Shown one piece after another: positions 8,310 through 17,364 of a DNA stretch of 64,000 bases. The position numbers were made by a program, and so were the translations under genes. A model generated the notes under the pieces. That model saw only the letters and a program-made list of their open reading frames with translations, did not search any database and was not told the DNA's origin. This DNA is from Desulfovibrio oxyclinae DSM 11498. Its GTDB lineage: Bacteria; Desulfobacterota; Desulfovibrionia; Desulfovibrionales; Desulfovibrionaceae. The stretch lies in the NCBI RefSeq assembly GCF_000375485.1, contig NZ_AQXE01000008.1, forward strand, positions 1-64,000. Direction: 5' to 3'. Position 1 is the stretch's first letter. The number at the start of each line of letters is the position of its first letter.

Positions 8310-9082
8310 TGAACGTCGCAACCATTTTCGGCATCATCACCGGCATCGCCGTACTCTGCGGCGCCACGTGGGTCGCCACCGACTCGGTGGAGGTGTTCAT
8401 CAACCTTCCCGGGCTGGCCATCGTGCTGGGCGGCACCATCGCGGCCACCTTCATCTGCTATCCGCTCAAGGAGGTCATGCGGGTCTTCGGCCTGTTCATG
8501 ACCGCTTTCCGGGCGGAGGAGCTGCCCATCGGCAACTACATCAAGGTGCTGGTGCAGATTTCCAAGGATTCTTCGTACAAGGGCGAGGAATATCTGGAGC
8601 GATCCATCAAGAAGATCGAGAACGAATTTCTGCGCGACGGACTCCAGATGCTGGTGGACGGCTACAGCCGCGACGAACTCAAGGAGATTCTCGACACGCG
8701 CATCCAACAGTACCACGAGCAGGAGATATACGCCACGGGCATTTATCGGACCATGGCCACCCTCTCGCCCGCCTTCGGCATCATCGGCACCCTCATTGGA
8801 CTCATTGCCATGATGCAGGGGCTCGGCGGAGACATCACCCGCATCGGCCCGGCCATGGCCACGGCGCTGACCACCACGCTCTACGGCGTACTCTTCGCCA
8901 ACCTGCTCTACCTGCCCATCGCCACCAAGGTGGAACGCCGGGTGGAGGAGCGCACCATCCTCATGAACGTCATCCGCGACGGCATCCTTTTCATCAAGGA
9001 AAAGACGCCGCCCGCCATCGTCATGGACAAGCTCAAGGGCTACCTGCCGCCGCGCAAGTGGTCATCCGTGAGCGCACGCTAG
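8309..9082 (+). CDS. motA: Flagellar motor stator protein MotA
   Basis: A 257-residue stator subunit with four membrane segments: two at the N terminus (ATIFGIITGIAVLCGATWVA and PGLAIVLGGTIAATFICY), then a long cytoplasmic loop, then two at the C-terminal half. The conserved proline-containing segment LSPAFGIIGTLIGLIAMMQG is present. MotA and MotB together form the ion channel that drives flagellar rotation. It starts with GTG inside the stop codon of the preceding cNMP/FliG-like gene and is 10 bases from motB. Confidence 0.93.
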   Translation: MNVATIFGIITGIAVLCGATWVATDSVEVFINLPGLAIVLGGTIAATFICYPLKEVMRVFGLFMTAFRAEELPIGNYIKVLVQISKDSSYKGEEYLERSIKKIENEFLRDGLQMLVDGYSRDELKEILDTRIQQYHEQEIYATGIYRTMATLSPAFGIIGTLIGLIAMMQGLGGDITRIGPAMATALTTTLYGVLFANLLYLPIATKVERRVEERTILMNVIRDGILFIKEKTPPAIVMDKLKGYLPPRKWSSVSAR

Positions 9083-9092
9083 GAGGGGAGCC

Positions 9093-9809
9093 GTGAATCC
9101 GCTGCCGCCGCGCAAGAAGAACCGAGGACCGGACAACAGCACATGGGCGTTGTCGTTCGCGGACATGATGATGCTTCTCATGTGCTTCTTCGTGGTCATG
9201 CTGGGCATCGCCAAGGTGGATCAGGGCCGGTACGAGGCGGTCTCCGACATTCTTGCGGAAGCCATGAAGGGCAAGGCCGCGCCGAGCCGCGCCATGGAAG
9301 GCGACCCCCAATCCAGCCGGTTCCCGGTGGAAGGCAGGAAGAAGAACCTTTTTGCATTGCAGCTGGAACTCGCCAAGCTCATTGATCAGGATGCGGAAAC
9401 GGTCTCCCTTCGCATGCGTCCCGATGCGGTGGCCATCAGCCTGCCGTCCACGGTGTTCTTCCGCATCGGCGAGGCCGGGCTGACGGCCCGCGCCCGTGAA
9501 ATCCTGTCGCGCATCGTCGCGCCGCTGACAGGACACGGCTACCGGCTGACCATCGAAGGTCACACCGACGACATCCCCATCCGGTCGGCGCGCTATCCGT
9601 CGAACTGGGAGCTCTCCTCTGCGCGTGCCGCTTCAGTGGCGCGTTATTTCATCGGCGAAGGGTTCCCCAGAGATGAAATTGAGATCAAGGGTCTTGCGGA
9701 TACGGAGCCGCTTGTTCCCAATCGCGACGAGAGCGGCAATCCCATTGTGGAGAACCAGTCCCGCAACCGTCGCGTGACCATTCTTGTCCGTCCGGCGCCG
9801 ACAGCCTGA
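9093..9809 (+). CDS. motB: Flagellar motor stator protein MotB
   Basis: A 238-residue protein with a short cytoplasmic N terminus, one membrane helix beginning SFADMMMLLM that carries the essential ion-binding Asp (D24), a linker, and a C-terminal OmpA-like peptidoglycan-binding domain (TIEGHTDDIPI, ELSSARAASVARYF, NRRVTILV). It starts with GTG after a strong AGGAGGGGAG ribosome site, directly downstream of motA. Confidence 0.93.
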   Translation: MNPLPPRKKNRGPDNSTWALSFADMMMLLMCFFVVMLGIAKVDQGRYEAVSDILAEAMKGKAAPSRAMEGDPQSSRFPVEGRKKNLFALQLELAKLIDQDAETVSLRMRPDAVAISLPSTVFFRIGEAGLTARAREILSRIVAPLTGHGYRLTIEGHTDDIPIRSARYPSNWELSSARAASVARYFIGEGFPRDEIEIKGLADTEPLVPNRDESGNPIVENQSRNRRVTILVRPAPTA

Positions 9810-9825
9810 TTCGTCCGGCGGGCGA

Positions 9826-10695
9826 TCATGCGCCCGGCAGGTCGCGGGCCTTCGGTTGCCGTTGCAGGGAGCCGAGGTAGATGCCGCAGAGCGCCAGCGC
9901 CACCCCTGAGAGTTCCACCGGGTTCACCGGCTTTCCGAAGAAGAGAATATCCCACAGAAACGAGAGCACGGGCTGAAGCAGCAGCACTAGCCCGGCAAGC
10001 GAGGCGCGCACTGAGTCCAGCCCCCGGCTGATGAGCAGCCAGCCGCCGCACTGGCAGAGGATGCCCAGTGAAAGCATGGACGACCACGCGGCCATGTCCG
10101 GCAGAGCGAAGGAGCCGCCGCCGATCAGGTTGGCCGCTCCGCAGGCTGCGGCGGTCCACAGGGTGATGGCGGCCACACTGGCGAGTGCGTCCCCGGTGCG
10201 GGCCACGAGCCGTTTCAGGGACAGGATGTAGGCAGCGTAGAACAGTCCCGTCGCCACACCGTACAGCACTCCTTTTTGGAAGGCCTCGCCGCCGAGGTCC
10301 CATTGCGGGCCGACGGTGAGATAGACGCCGCCGAGGGCGAGAATCAGTGCACCCCCGAATCGGATGCCGGGACGCTCGCCGAGGATGATCACGGAAAACA
10401 CGGCGATGAAGACGGCCTGAAGGTTGCCCAGCATGGTTGCCAGCCCCGGCCCCACCGCGAGGATGGCCCGGTGCCAGCAGAGAAAGTCGCCTGTCAGAAA
10501 GAATGCCGCAGTCAGCGATGCGGGCAGGACGGTCTTGAGCGTGCCGAGTCTTCCCTTGGCCGCCAGCAGGCCGACCATGGTGACGCCGCCGAAGAGCATT
10601 CGATAGAACGCCGAAGCGTCCGCCGAGATGCCGGCGGTTGTGACGAAGACGGCGGCGAAGCTGATGACCACCGCACCGAGTGCGAGCGAGCCCAT
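9826..10695 (-). CDS. EamA/DMT-family membrane exporter
   Basis: A 289-residue membrane protein with about ten hydrophobic helices arranged as two EamA repeats, typical of drug/metabolite transporters of the RhaT/YdcZ type. It has no soluble domains. The start codon directly abuts the sfsA stop codon, so the two are probably co-transcribed. The end lies 17 bases from the convergent motB. Substrate cannot be read from the sequence. Confidence 0.88.
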   Translation of the reverse strand: MGSLALGAVVISFAAVFVTTAGISADASAFYRMLFGGVTMVGLLAAKGRLGTLKTVLPASLTAAFFLTGDFLCWHRAILAVGPGLATMLGNLQAVFIAVFSVIILGERPGIRFGGALILALGGVYLTVGPQWDLGGEAFQKGVLYGVATGLFYAAYILSLKRLVARTGDALASVAAITLWTAAACGAANLIGGGSFALPDMAAWSSMLSLGILCQCGGWLLISRGLDSVRASLAGLVLLLQPVLSFLWDILFFGKPVNPVELSGVALALCGIYLGSLQRQPKARDLPGA

Positions 10696-11400
10696 CTAAA
10701 TTGCCACCGGAAGCCTGCGTCCGAGCCGGATGCCGTCCATGCTCACCTCGGCCTCGAACGGCCACGCTTCCACGCCCTTGTCCAGAGCCTTGGCAAGCAG
10801 GTCCGCATATTCCGGGTCGATGAAATCGGCGGGACCGAAGCAGTCGCCGTCGGGCCGCTGCACGAGAAAGAACAGGGCGACGCGATCACCGCGCTCGGCG
10901 AGGGTCATGAGTTCGTGCAGGTGCTTCCTGCCGCGTTCCGTGGCGGCGTCCGGAAAGCAGGCGCGGCAGTCCTCCACCATGGTGACGTTTTTGCACTCCA
11001 CCCACAACACTCCGCGGGGGCCTTCGATGCGGGCGTCCAGACGGCTGTTGCCGGTCTTGGCCTCGCTCCTGAACGTCGTGTAGCCTTCGGTGTCCGGCAG
11101 CTGCCCGGCCTCAAACGCCGCGCGGACCATTCTGTTGGGGGTGGAGGTGTTGACGCCGACCCAGAAATCGTCAAACTCTACGGCTTCAAGCGTCCACTTG
11201 AGCTTTCTGGCCGGATTGGCGGCAGGGGAGAGGAGAATGGTTCTGCCTTCCCGAAGCAGCCCCATCATGGAGCCGGTGTTGTTGGTGTGGGCGGCGACAG
11301 GCCCGTCGGCCCGCTGCGCGTTCACCGTGAACCGTTTGCGGCGTTCGATGAACTCGGCCCGAATGCACCCTTCGGGATATGGCAGAAAGGCAGTCGTCAT
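10696..11400 (-). CDS. sfsA: SfsA family DNA/RNA nuclease-like protein
   Basis: A 234-residue protein with the SfsA hallmarks: an N-terminal OB-like part ([18 protein letters not shown]) followed by a nuclease-like core ([20 protein letters not shown]). SfsA was named for sugar fermentation stimulation, and later work treats it as a nucleic-acid-binding, nuclease-fold protein. The ATG at 11398-11400 has AGGAG six bases upstream and is preferred over a longer frame reaching 11739 that covers the next promoter region. Confidence 0.9.
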   Translation of the reverse strand: MTTAFLPYPEGCIRAEFIERRKRFTVNAQRADGPVAAHTNNTGSMMGLLREGRTILLSPAANPARKLKWTLEAVEFDDFWVGVNTSTPNRMVRAAFEAGQLPDTEGYTTFRSEAKTGNSRLDARIEGPRGVLWVECKNVTMVEDCRACFPDAATERGRKHLHELMTLAERGDRVALFFLVQRPDGDCFGPADFIDPEYADLLAKALDKGVEAWPFEAEVSMDGIRLGRRLPVAI

Positions 11401-11503
11401 TGTATACTCCTGTGGCTTGCGGGCGGAGAATAGGGTATGATCAGTCTCTTCGGCAAGTGATGTCGAGAGAATTGGACGGTTTTTCGAATCATGAGGCGCA
11501 ACT

Positions 11504-12721
11504 ATGGCATGGCGAGCGATTGAGGAAGCGCGACCGGGCATGATGCTCGAAGGCGATCTGGTAACCCCGCAGGGGCGACGGCTTCTTCGGGCCGGTGCAT
11601 CGCTGACCGGTTCCAGCCTGGCCAAGGCCGTTGCCGCAGGTGTTACGAGGGTGGATGTGCGCGATGATGCGCCTGATGCGTCTCCCGAAGCCCTCGCCGC
11701 AGCTCGCGACCTCGCCCGGCGGCGATTCCTGCTGACCAATCATCGCCATTCCGCCGTGAGAGAGGCTGCCCGGGCATTCGTGCAGGTGGCTGCTGCCCGG
11801 CACCGTCCCGAAGAGTTGCGGGAAATGACCGGTGCCTACGAACCCGATCCGGATCTGAAGGTCGAAGCGTCCGGCCCTTTGGACGGTGCGGCGCTGGTGC
11901 AGGGCGAAGTCCGGCTTGCGAGCCTTCCGGCGATTTTCTTCGAGATAAGCGAAGCGCTCGGCGACCCGCGCAGTTCATCTTCTTACATGGCGGACATCAT
12001 CAGCAAGGACGTGGCCATTTCCGCAAGGCTCCTGCGCATGGTCAATACGCCGTTCTATGGCTTTCCCGGCCGCATCGACTCCCTTTCGCGCGCGGTGACC
12101 ATCATTGGAGTGGAGCAGCTGGTCAGTCTGGCGCAGGGCATTTCCGTCATCACCGCTTTTGAGGGCATTCCCGAAGACCTGCTGGACCTCAAGAGCTTCT
12201 GGCTGCACAGCATCATGTGCGGCACGCTGGCGCGATTGCTCGCCAGTCATCACGGCATTGCCAACGACGAACGGTTTTTCGTGGCGGGGCTGCTGCACGA
12301 TATAGGCAGGCTGGTGGTGCTGCGCAACCTGCCCGAGCGGGCTCTGGAGCCGTTGCAGGCGTGCCGGGTCAAACCGCAGTCCGTGACGCAGGCGGAAATG
12401 GAGTTCTGGGGAACGACGCATTCGGAGATAGGGGCCGACCTGATGCGGGCATGGAAGCTGCCGCAATTCCTCGAACACCTGCTGCGGTATCACCACAGTC
12501 CGTCCGTTTCGCCGGTGATGCTGGAGTCGGCCATCGTTCATGCGGCGGATTTTATGGCCAACGCGCTGGGTACGGGCCGAAGCGGCGATCTTTACGTGCC
12601 ACGGCTCGACAAGGCCGCGTGGGAACTGCTGAGCGTGACCCCCGAGCGCTTCAGGCGTTTGGCGCTGGAGGCCGAGAACCAGTCCCACCAGATCATGGAA
12701 GCATTTTTCGACGAAGCCTGA
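11504..12721 (+). CDS. HDOD-domain signalling protein
   Basis: A 405-residue protein. The C-terminal two thirds (about 150-370) is an HDOD domain with [40 protein letters not shown] and the GLLHDIGRL motif. The N-terminal 130 residues are Ala/Arg-rich and resemble the leader seen in HDOD and HD-GYP proteins. HDOD proteins take part in bacterial signal networks, often without known catalysis. It is transcribed alone and divergent from sfsA. Confidence 0.88.
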   Translation: MAWRAIEEARPGMMLEGDLVTPQGRRLLRAGASLTGSSLAKAVAAGVTRVDVRDDAPDASPEALAAARDLARRRFLLTNHRHSAVREAARAFVQVAAARHRPEELREMTGAYEPDPDLKVEASGPLDGAALVQGEVRLASLPAIFFEISEALGDPRSSSSYMADIISKDVAISARLLRMVNTPFYGFPGRIDSLSRAVTIIGVEQLVSLAQGISVITAFEGIPEDLLDLKSFWLHSIMCGTLARLLASHHGIANDERFFVAGLLHDIGRLVVLRNLPERALEPLQACRVKPQSVTQAEMEFWGTTHSEIGADLMRAWKLPQFLEHLLRYHHSPSVSPVMLESAIVHAADFMANALGTGRSGDLYVPRLDKAAWELLSVTPERFRRLALEAENQSHQIMEAFFDEA

Positions 12722-12726
12722 TCGCT

Positions 12727-13320
12727 TTATGAGTGCTTCTTTTTGGCCGCCTGACGGATCTGGTCCCCTTCGCCCGGATAGACCTCCCGCTCTTCCGGCG
12801 GCGTGAACCTGTCGGGTTCGGGCCAGCGTCCCGGTACCGGATCCGCGCCTTCGCGAGCGAGGGCGGTCGGCTCGCTATCCACCATGACCGGCGTGCTGCG
12901 GATATCCACATCAGGTAAGGGCACGCTGAATTCGATGGCGATGCCGTTGGGGTCGAAGGTGTAGATGGAGTGGATGAAACCATGATCCACGGCCTCGGAG
13001 ACCCAGATGTCGGCGGCTTCGAGGCGGTCCCGGAGTTCCCACAGCTCATCCTGCGAGGCCAGTTCAAAGGAGACGTGGTCGAAGCAGGCCGGGCCTTTCA
13101 CCGGGACTCCATGATCCTTTTCCGGGCAGTTGTCCAGATCGGGCCATTCGAAAAAGGCGATCATGTCGTGCTCGGTCAGTTCGAAAAAGTAGTGTCGGTA
13201 CCCCGGATGCCCCAACCCGGTCACCAGGCGGCAGCCCAGAAGATCGCGCCAGAAGGCGATGGTTCTGTCCATGTCGGCGGTGACCATCGCCATATGATTG
13301 ATGCCCGTAAATCGTGCCAT
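12727..13320 (-). CDS. VOC/glyoxalase-family metalloenzyme
   Basis: A 197-residue protein of the vicinal-oxygen-chelate superfamily with two paired beta-alpha-beta motifs: INHMAMVTADMDRTIAFWRDLLG and CFDHVSFELAS, ending in DPNGIAIEFS. Metal-ligand candidates are His8 (INHMA), the His in FDHV and the Glu in IAIEFS, as in glyoxalase I or ring-cleaving dioxygenases. The C-terminal 40 residues are polar and outside the fold. The start is fixed by GGAGGAATC just upstream. Substrate is unknown. Confidence 0.85.
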   Translation of the reverse strand: MARFTGINHMAMVTADMDRTIAFWRDLLGCRLVTGLGHPGYRHYFFELTEHDMIAFFEWPDLDNCPEKDHGVPVKGPACFDHVSFELASQDELWELRDRLEAADIWVSEAVDHGFIHSIYTFDPNGIAIEFSVPLPDVDIRSTPVMVDSEPTALAREGADPVPGRWPEPDRFTPPEEREVYPGEGDQIRQAAKKKHS

Positions 13321-13432
13321 GATTCCTCCAGCTTTCATACATAACCATCCGCGCCGATTTGGCAACCGGGTTATTATCCCGGCGTTGCAGGTCCGGGCAC
13401 GGCTGTGCTACGGATGATTTACTGGAGGAAGA

Positions 13433-14170
13433 ATGTCTCGAATCAGCCTCGCGTTCGCACTGATCCTGTTGCTCTCCGCTGCGGCTTTCGCCGAGCCGCT
13501 GAAGATCGTCACGCTCTCCTATCCCCCGTACGAGTTTATGGAGGATGGCAAGGTCAAGGGTGTTGCGACCCGAGTGGTGCGTGAAGTGTTTCAGCGTATG
13601 GACGTCGAGATTGAGATCGAACTGCTGGAATGGGCAGACGCGCTGGAGGCCGTCAGGACCGGGGAGGCCGATGCCATTTATACCGCCTTCAGAACGCCGG
13701 AACGAGAGGAGTTTCTCGTGTACCCCACAACCGAACTGGTGGGGCAGGTGACCTCGCTTTTCGTGCGTGAGGGGTCAGCCATCGATTACAACGGGGACTT
13801 GGTGCCGCTGGCAAAGTACTCGTTCGGCGTGGTCGAAAAGGTCAGCTACGGCAGTTTCTTCGACGCCGCCGTGGAGCATGGAATCATCGACAAGCTCATC
13901 GTTTCGCGTAATGGAGAACAGTCGGTGCGGCGCTTCCTCGCCGGTGAGTCGGATATCCTTGTTTCGAACTGGCTGGAGGCGTGGACCATCCTCGATAAGC
14001 TGAACCGAAAGGACGGGGTGCGGGCGCTCTCGCCGCCGCTTCAGAACATACCGAGCTATCTTGCGTTTTCCAAAAAATCCGAGCATCTGGATTTGGTGCC
14101 GGGTTTTGAGGAGGCCTTGAGAAGCATTCGCCTCGACGGCACTTACGGAAAACTCTTCAAGCTCAACTGA
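13433..14170 (+). CDS. Periplasmic solute-binding protein, family 3
   Basis: A 245-residue exported protein with signal peptide SLAFALILLLSAAAFA and the SBP_bac_3 pattern (LKIVTLSYPPYEFMEDGKVKG, ADAIYTAFRTPEREEFL). It binds a small molecule, amino-acid-like by family. No transport genes of the polar amino-acid type lie next to it; the ABC genes downstream are convergent and of another kind. Similar orphan binding proteins are at 22606 and 46943. Such orphans may be sensors for signalling proteins. Confidence 0.85.
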   Translation: MSRISLAFALILLLSAAAFAEPLKIVTLSYPPYEFMEDGKVKGVATRVVREVFQRMDVEIEIELLEWADALEAVRTGEADAIYTAFRTPEREEFLVYPTTELVGQVTSLFVREGSAIDYNGDLVPLAKYSFGVVEKVSYGSFFDAAVEHGIIDKLIVSRNGEQSVRRFLAGESDILVSNWLEAWTILDKLNRKDGVRALSPPLQNIPSYLAFSKKSEHLDLVPGFEEALRSIRLDGTYGKLFKLN

Positions 14171-14834
14171 TTCCCGCCAGCCTGCCGCCTGCGAGCTCCA
14201 CCGTGCGCTGCGCCCTGCATGCGTAGTCTGCTTCGTGGGTCACCATCACCACACTGAGCCCGGTCTCGGGCAGCGATCCCAGCAGGTCCATAATGCCGTC
14301 ACCGGTCTTGCGGTCGAGACTGCCGGTGGGTTCGTCGGCGAAGAGCACGGCGGCCTTCTTGGCAAGCCCCCTGGCTATGGCCACGCGCTGGCATTCGCCG
14401 CCGGAAAGTTCGCCGGGCAGACGGTGTCCCTTTCCGTCAAGGCCGACGCGTGCGAGGCATTCGCGGGCCGCTTCTGTCTGCTCGCGGGAAACGGGTCGCA
14501 GGCCGCGCATGGCTGGCAGCAAAACGTTCTCTTCTGCCGTGAGGTAGGGCAGCAGGTGGTGTGCCTGAAAGATCATGGCAAACCCGGTAGCTCTCAAGCA
14601 GTCGAGCTCGCGACTGCCCAGTTCGGTGATGTCCCTGCCTTCAAAGTGCAGTGAGCCGCCATCCGGGCGCATGATGCCTGACAGGATGTTGAGCAGGGTG
14701 GATTTACCCGAGCCGGAGCGTCCGGTGATTGCGACGAATTCGCCGCAGTCCACCGCGAGATCCACGCCGTTCAGGACGCTGTCCTCCGGCTCGGGACCGA
14801 AACGTTTTTCAATATTGCGTGCTTCAATAAGCAT
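14163..14834 (-). CDS. ABC transporter ATP-binding protein (MacB/LolD type)
   Basis: A 223-residue ATPase with Walker A (GRSGSGKST), Q-loop, signature LSGGECQRVAIARGLA, Walker B (VLFADEPTG) and the D/H-loop region. The EPTGSLDRKTG stretch is typical of the LolD/MacB/FtsE branch that pairs with FtsX-like permeases. The partner permease is the next gene upstream (18-base gap). Its last eight bases overlap the convergent solute-binding gene. Confidence 0.92.
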   Translation of the reverse strand: MLIEARNIEKRFGPEPEDSVLNGVDLAVDCGEFVAITGRSGSGKSTLLNILSGIMRPDGGSLHFEGRDITELGSRELDCLRATGFAMIFQAHHLLPYLTAEENVLLPAMRGLRPVSREQTEAARECLARVGLDGKGHRLPGELSGGECQRVAIARGLAKKAAVLFADEPTGSLDRKTGDGIMDLLGSLPETGLSVVMVTHEADYACRAQRTVELAGGRLAGIS

Positions 14835-14852
14835 ATCGATTCCTTGTGCGGG

Positions 14853-16010
14853 CTAAAGCGATACGAGCGCCTTTGAGGGTTCCACGGATGCCGCCTTGAG
14901 CGCGGGAGGAACGGAGGAAAGGGCCGCAACCAGCGCCGCGGACAGGGCGGACAGGCCGAATTCCGCTGCCGAAAAACTCGTTGTCCCGCCCATGTCGAGA
15001 AGCGAAAGGATCTTCGAGCTGGCGCCGAGGCCCAGCAGGTAGCCCGCGAGACCTGCCGTGAGCCCGATGAGCAGAGCTTCGAAGCAGAATACGGTGAAGA
15101 CGCCCTGACGTGAAAAGCCCAGCGAGCGGAGCAGGCCTATCTCGCGAACCCGCTCGTTAACCGAGGACAGCATGGAGAGTCCCACGGAAGCGCAGGCGAT
15201 GAGCAGTATCACCGAGCTGACGCCGAAGGCGAGGCGTTCCACGAATCGGATGGAGTACATGCGCTGTTTGACCACCTGCTGCATGGCGGTGACTTCGGTA
15301 CCCGGCAGTGCCTTGGCAAGTTGGCCCACGATGTCCTCGATGGGGCAGCCGGAGCAGAGGGCAGCAACCTCCATGAAGGTGGCCCGGCCGGGAGTGCCCG
15401 CCATCTCACCCACAAGGGAAAGACCGGCGAAAAGTACCGAGTCGTCGTCGCTGCCAGTAGGCATGAGAACGCCGGATATGGTGACCGGACGTCCGTCGAG
15501 GGTCGTGCTGTCGCCCGGTCGAAGCCCGAGTCTGTCGGCCAGCTTGGATCCTGCAAGCACCTCGTTGCGTTTTTCGGGATAGCTGCCGTCAACGGCCCAG
15601 TAGCCCTTGAGGGCCTTCTCGCGCTCCCAACGGACGCCGATGACACCGGCGGGAGCGCCTTCCACACGCCCCGCGTGGATCAGCTTGGGGGCCACCACGC
15701 TGATGTTTTTGCGAAGTTCGATGGAGTCAATGGCCTTGTCCACTTCGTCGGCCACAAGCATCTCCGTGCCGAAGTCGAGGTCGCCGAGGCTGAATCCTCC
15801 GTAGCTCACGCTGAGTGTCTCGGAGCGGGGAACGATCAGTATGTTCGCGCCAAAGGCAGTGAGCTTTTCCTCCATGCCCGCACCCACCGCGCGGGATACC
15901 AGCGACAGGGCAGTGATCGACGTGGCGGCCAGAGCGAACACGCCGAGGAGCAGGGCCGACTTGAGCCATTTGCGCCTGACGTTGCGCAGCGGGATGGTCA
16001 GCAGATTCAT
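14853..16010 (-). CDS. FtsX-like ABC transporter permease
   Basis: A 385-residue permease with the MacB topology: one N-terminal membrane helix (SALLLGVFALAATSITALSL), a large periplasmic domain (about 45-250), then three C-terminal helices containing the FtsX motif (VNERVREIGLLRSLGFSRQGV). A CSGCP pair (around residue 214) lies in the periplasmic domain and could bind metal. It is encoded between the ATPase and a DUF2318 gene, an arrangement known from iron-related P19/Ftr1 loci. Confidence 0.9.
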   Translation of the reverse strand: MNLLTIPLRNVRRKWLKSALLLGVFALAATSITALSLVSRAVGAGMEEKLTAFGANILIVPRSETLSVSYGGFSLGDLDFGTEMLVADEVDKAIDSIELRKNISVVAPKLIHAGRVEGAPAGVIGVRWEREKALKGYWAVDGSYPEKRNEVLAGSKLADRLGLRPGDSTTLDGRPVTISGVLMPTGSDDDSVLFAGLSLVGEMAGTPGRATFMEVAALCSGCPIEDIVGQLAKALPGTEVTAMQQVVKQRMYSIRFVERLAFGVSSVILLIACASVGLSMLSSVNERVREIGLLRSLGFSRQGVFTVFCFEALLIGLTAGLAGYLLGLGASSKILSLLDMGGTTSFSAAEFGLSALSAALVAALSSVPPALKAASVEPSKALVSL

Positions 16011-16025
16011 GTACGATGTTCCCTG

Positions 16026-16475
16026 CTAAAGGAAATAGCGCCGACCGGCAAACAGGTCGGACTCGGGAATCATGACTTTGCCGTCCTCGACGTTTCGCTC
16101 AAGAGGCGCGGGATTGCAGCCGCCGCGAGCCTCGTTGATGCGGGCGGAATGGAAGCGTTGGCCGCAGTTGTCGCAAACCATCCATTCGCCGTTTTGCGAG
16201 TAACCTTTTCCTTCCCGCCAGCAGACGTCACAGGCGTCAAGGGCGGCGCGGATGACGCCGTCTCGGCTCTTGATGACGAAAAAGCGGATCGTCTTGCCTG
16301 CGGCATCATAGGTGAAGTGGTGTGCTTTGCCGTCCGAAACCGTTTCGACGTCAATGGTTATGAAACCGTTTTCTGCCTCAAGCGGTTTGGGGCCGAAAAA
16401 GTCGAAAAATCCGTAGGCCGTCCCGGCGCTGAGCGACAGGATAAAGGTCAGGGCAAGCAGGTGTATGGTCTTCAT
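16026..16475 (-). CDS. DUF2318 periplasmic metal-binding-type protein
   Basis: A 149-residue exported protein with signal peptide (MKTIHLLALTFILSLSAGTAYG) and a DUF2318 domain. The domain shows the motif CDVCWREGKGY, then CDNCGQRF and a later GGCNP, giving two CxxC pairs plus a Cys for metal binding. Start 16475 is favoured by CGGAG six bases upstream; a longer start at 16496 is possible. In Campylobacter and E. coli iron loci the same domain accompanies FtsX permeases and an ABC ATPase, as here, but no Ftr1 or P19 gene is present. Confidence 0.85.
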   Translation of the reverse strand: MKTIHLLALTFILSLSAGTAYGFFDFFGPKPLEAENGFITIDVETVSDGKAHHFTYDAAGKTIRFFVIKSRDGVIRAALDACDVCWREGKGYSQNGEWMVCDNCGQRFHSARINEARGGCNPAPLERNVEDGKVMIPESDLFAGRRYFL

Positions 16476-16783
16476 GGTTGTCTCCGTGTGTTTCATACCG
16501 AACAGGTATACATTTATGCGAGGTTTGGCAAGAGTGCCGCGTCATGAATTATATGGGGAGGAAAAGTCCCGTCATGCGGGACTTTTCGGGCTGACGGAGA
16601 GTGCCGGAGTGGCCGCTTTTTTTGGCAAAAAACCTTGACCTTTCCGAGTCTATCTGGAATAGAAACTTGCATCTTTACGTGAGGGTTTTCACAATTATCC
16701 TCAGCCAATTCGAGCGTGAACCGGTGACCCTTGGGGGAGGCGTCGCTGTTTCGCGAGATTTTTTTGTAGGAGCTGGTAGCGTT
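16476..16783. promoter_or_regulatory. Divergent regulatory region upstream of the dsr operon
   Basis: This 308-base gene-free region separates the DUF2318 operon from the RsbRD-dsr operon. It contains a perfect hairpin at 16562-16586 (AAAAGTCCCG / CGGGACTTTT), which could be a terminator-like attenuator or a palindromic operator. Further right is TTGACC at 16635, followed at about 17 bases by an A/T-rich hexamer, a plausible promoter for the rightward dsr operon. The promoter assignment is tentative. Confidence 0.45.
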
Positions 16784-17311
16784 ATGGGTATGGAGGAGCG
16801 CCTAGGCGCCGACCGCGAGAAACTCGCGGACAAATGGGTGGACGCCATCCTCGGGAGCTATCCCGAGGAGACTCGTCGTATATGGAAATCCGGCGGCAAC
16901 GCGTTCGCAAACCCCGTGGGCGAGACCATCTCCCGCTGCGTTGGCGAGTTCATCGACCACCTCATCCGCTGGGATGATGCCGAGGCCATGGCCGATTCCC
17001 TCGACCGCCTCATCCGCATCCGCTCCGTTCAGGAGTTCAGCCCCTCTCAGGCCCTGAGCTTTCTCTTTCTCTTCAAGAAGGTGCTTCGCGAAGCGTACTT
17101 CAAGGAAATGGAGAAGAGTGGCGAGCTGGCCGACCTGCTTCGATTCGAGGCAAAACTCGACAACATGGCCATGATGGCCTTCGATATCTACTCAAAGACG
17201 CGCGAGGAGCTTTTCGCCATGCGCGTGGACGAGGTCAAGCGTGCTCACCGCAACATCGTGCGGCGGGCCAACTGCGTTTCGGACGTGACGGCCGGCAAGG
17301 CCGAGGAATAG
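16784..17311 (+). CDS. RsbRD N-terminal-domain protein heading the dsr operon
   Basis: A 175-residue helical protein with the RsbRD_N pattern (LADKWVDAILGSYPEETRRIWK, LSFLFLFKKVLREAY). This domain is found at the sensor end of stressosome RsbR proteins. Here it stands alone without a STAS domain. It lies 53 bases before dsrM in the same direction, so it is co-transcribed. Homologues at the head of dsrMKJOP are known from Desulfovibrio. Its role is not established; heme or small-ligand sensing for sulfite-reduction electron flow is speculation. ATG 16784 is used because of the AGGAG upstream. Confidence 0.8.
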   Translation: MGMEERLGADREKLADKWVDAILGSYPEETRRIWKSGGNAFANPVGETISRCVGEFIDHLIRWDDAEAMADSLDRLIRIRSVQEFSPSQALSFLFLFKKVLREAYFKEMEKSGELADLLRFEAKLDNMAMMAFDIYSKTREELFAMRVDEVKRAHRNIVRRANCVSDVTAGKAEE

Positions 17312-17364
17312 AGGCGGTCCCCGCGAATGTTCGCGGGACCAAAATGCAAGCGAGGTGACGGTAG

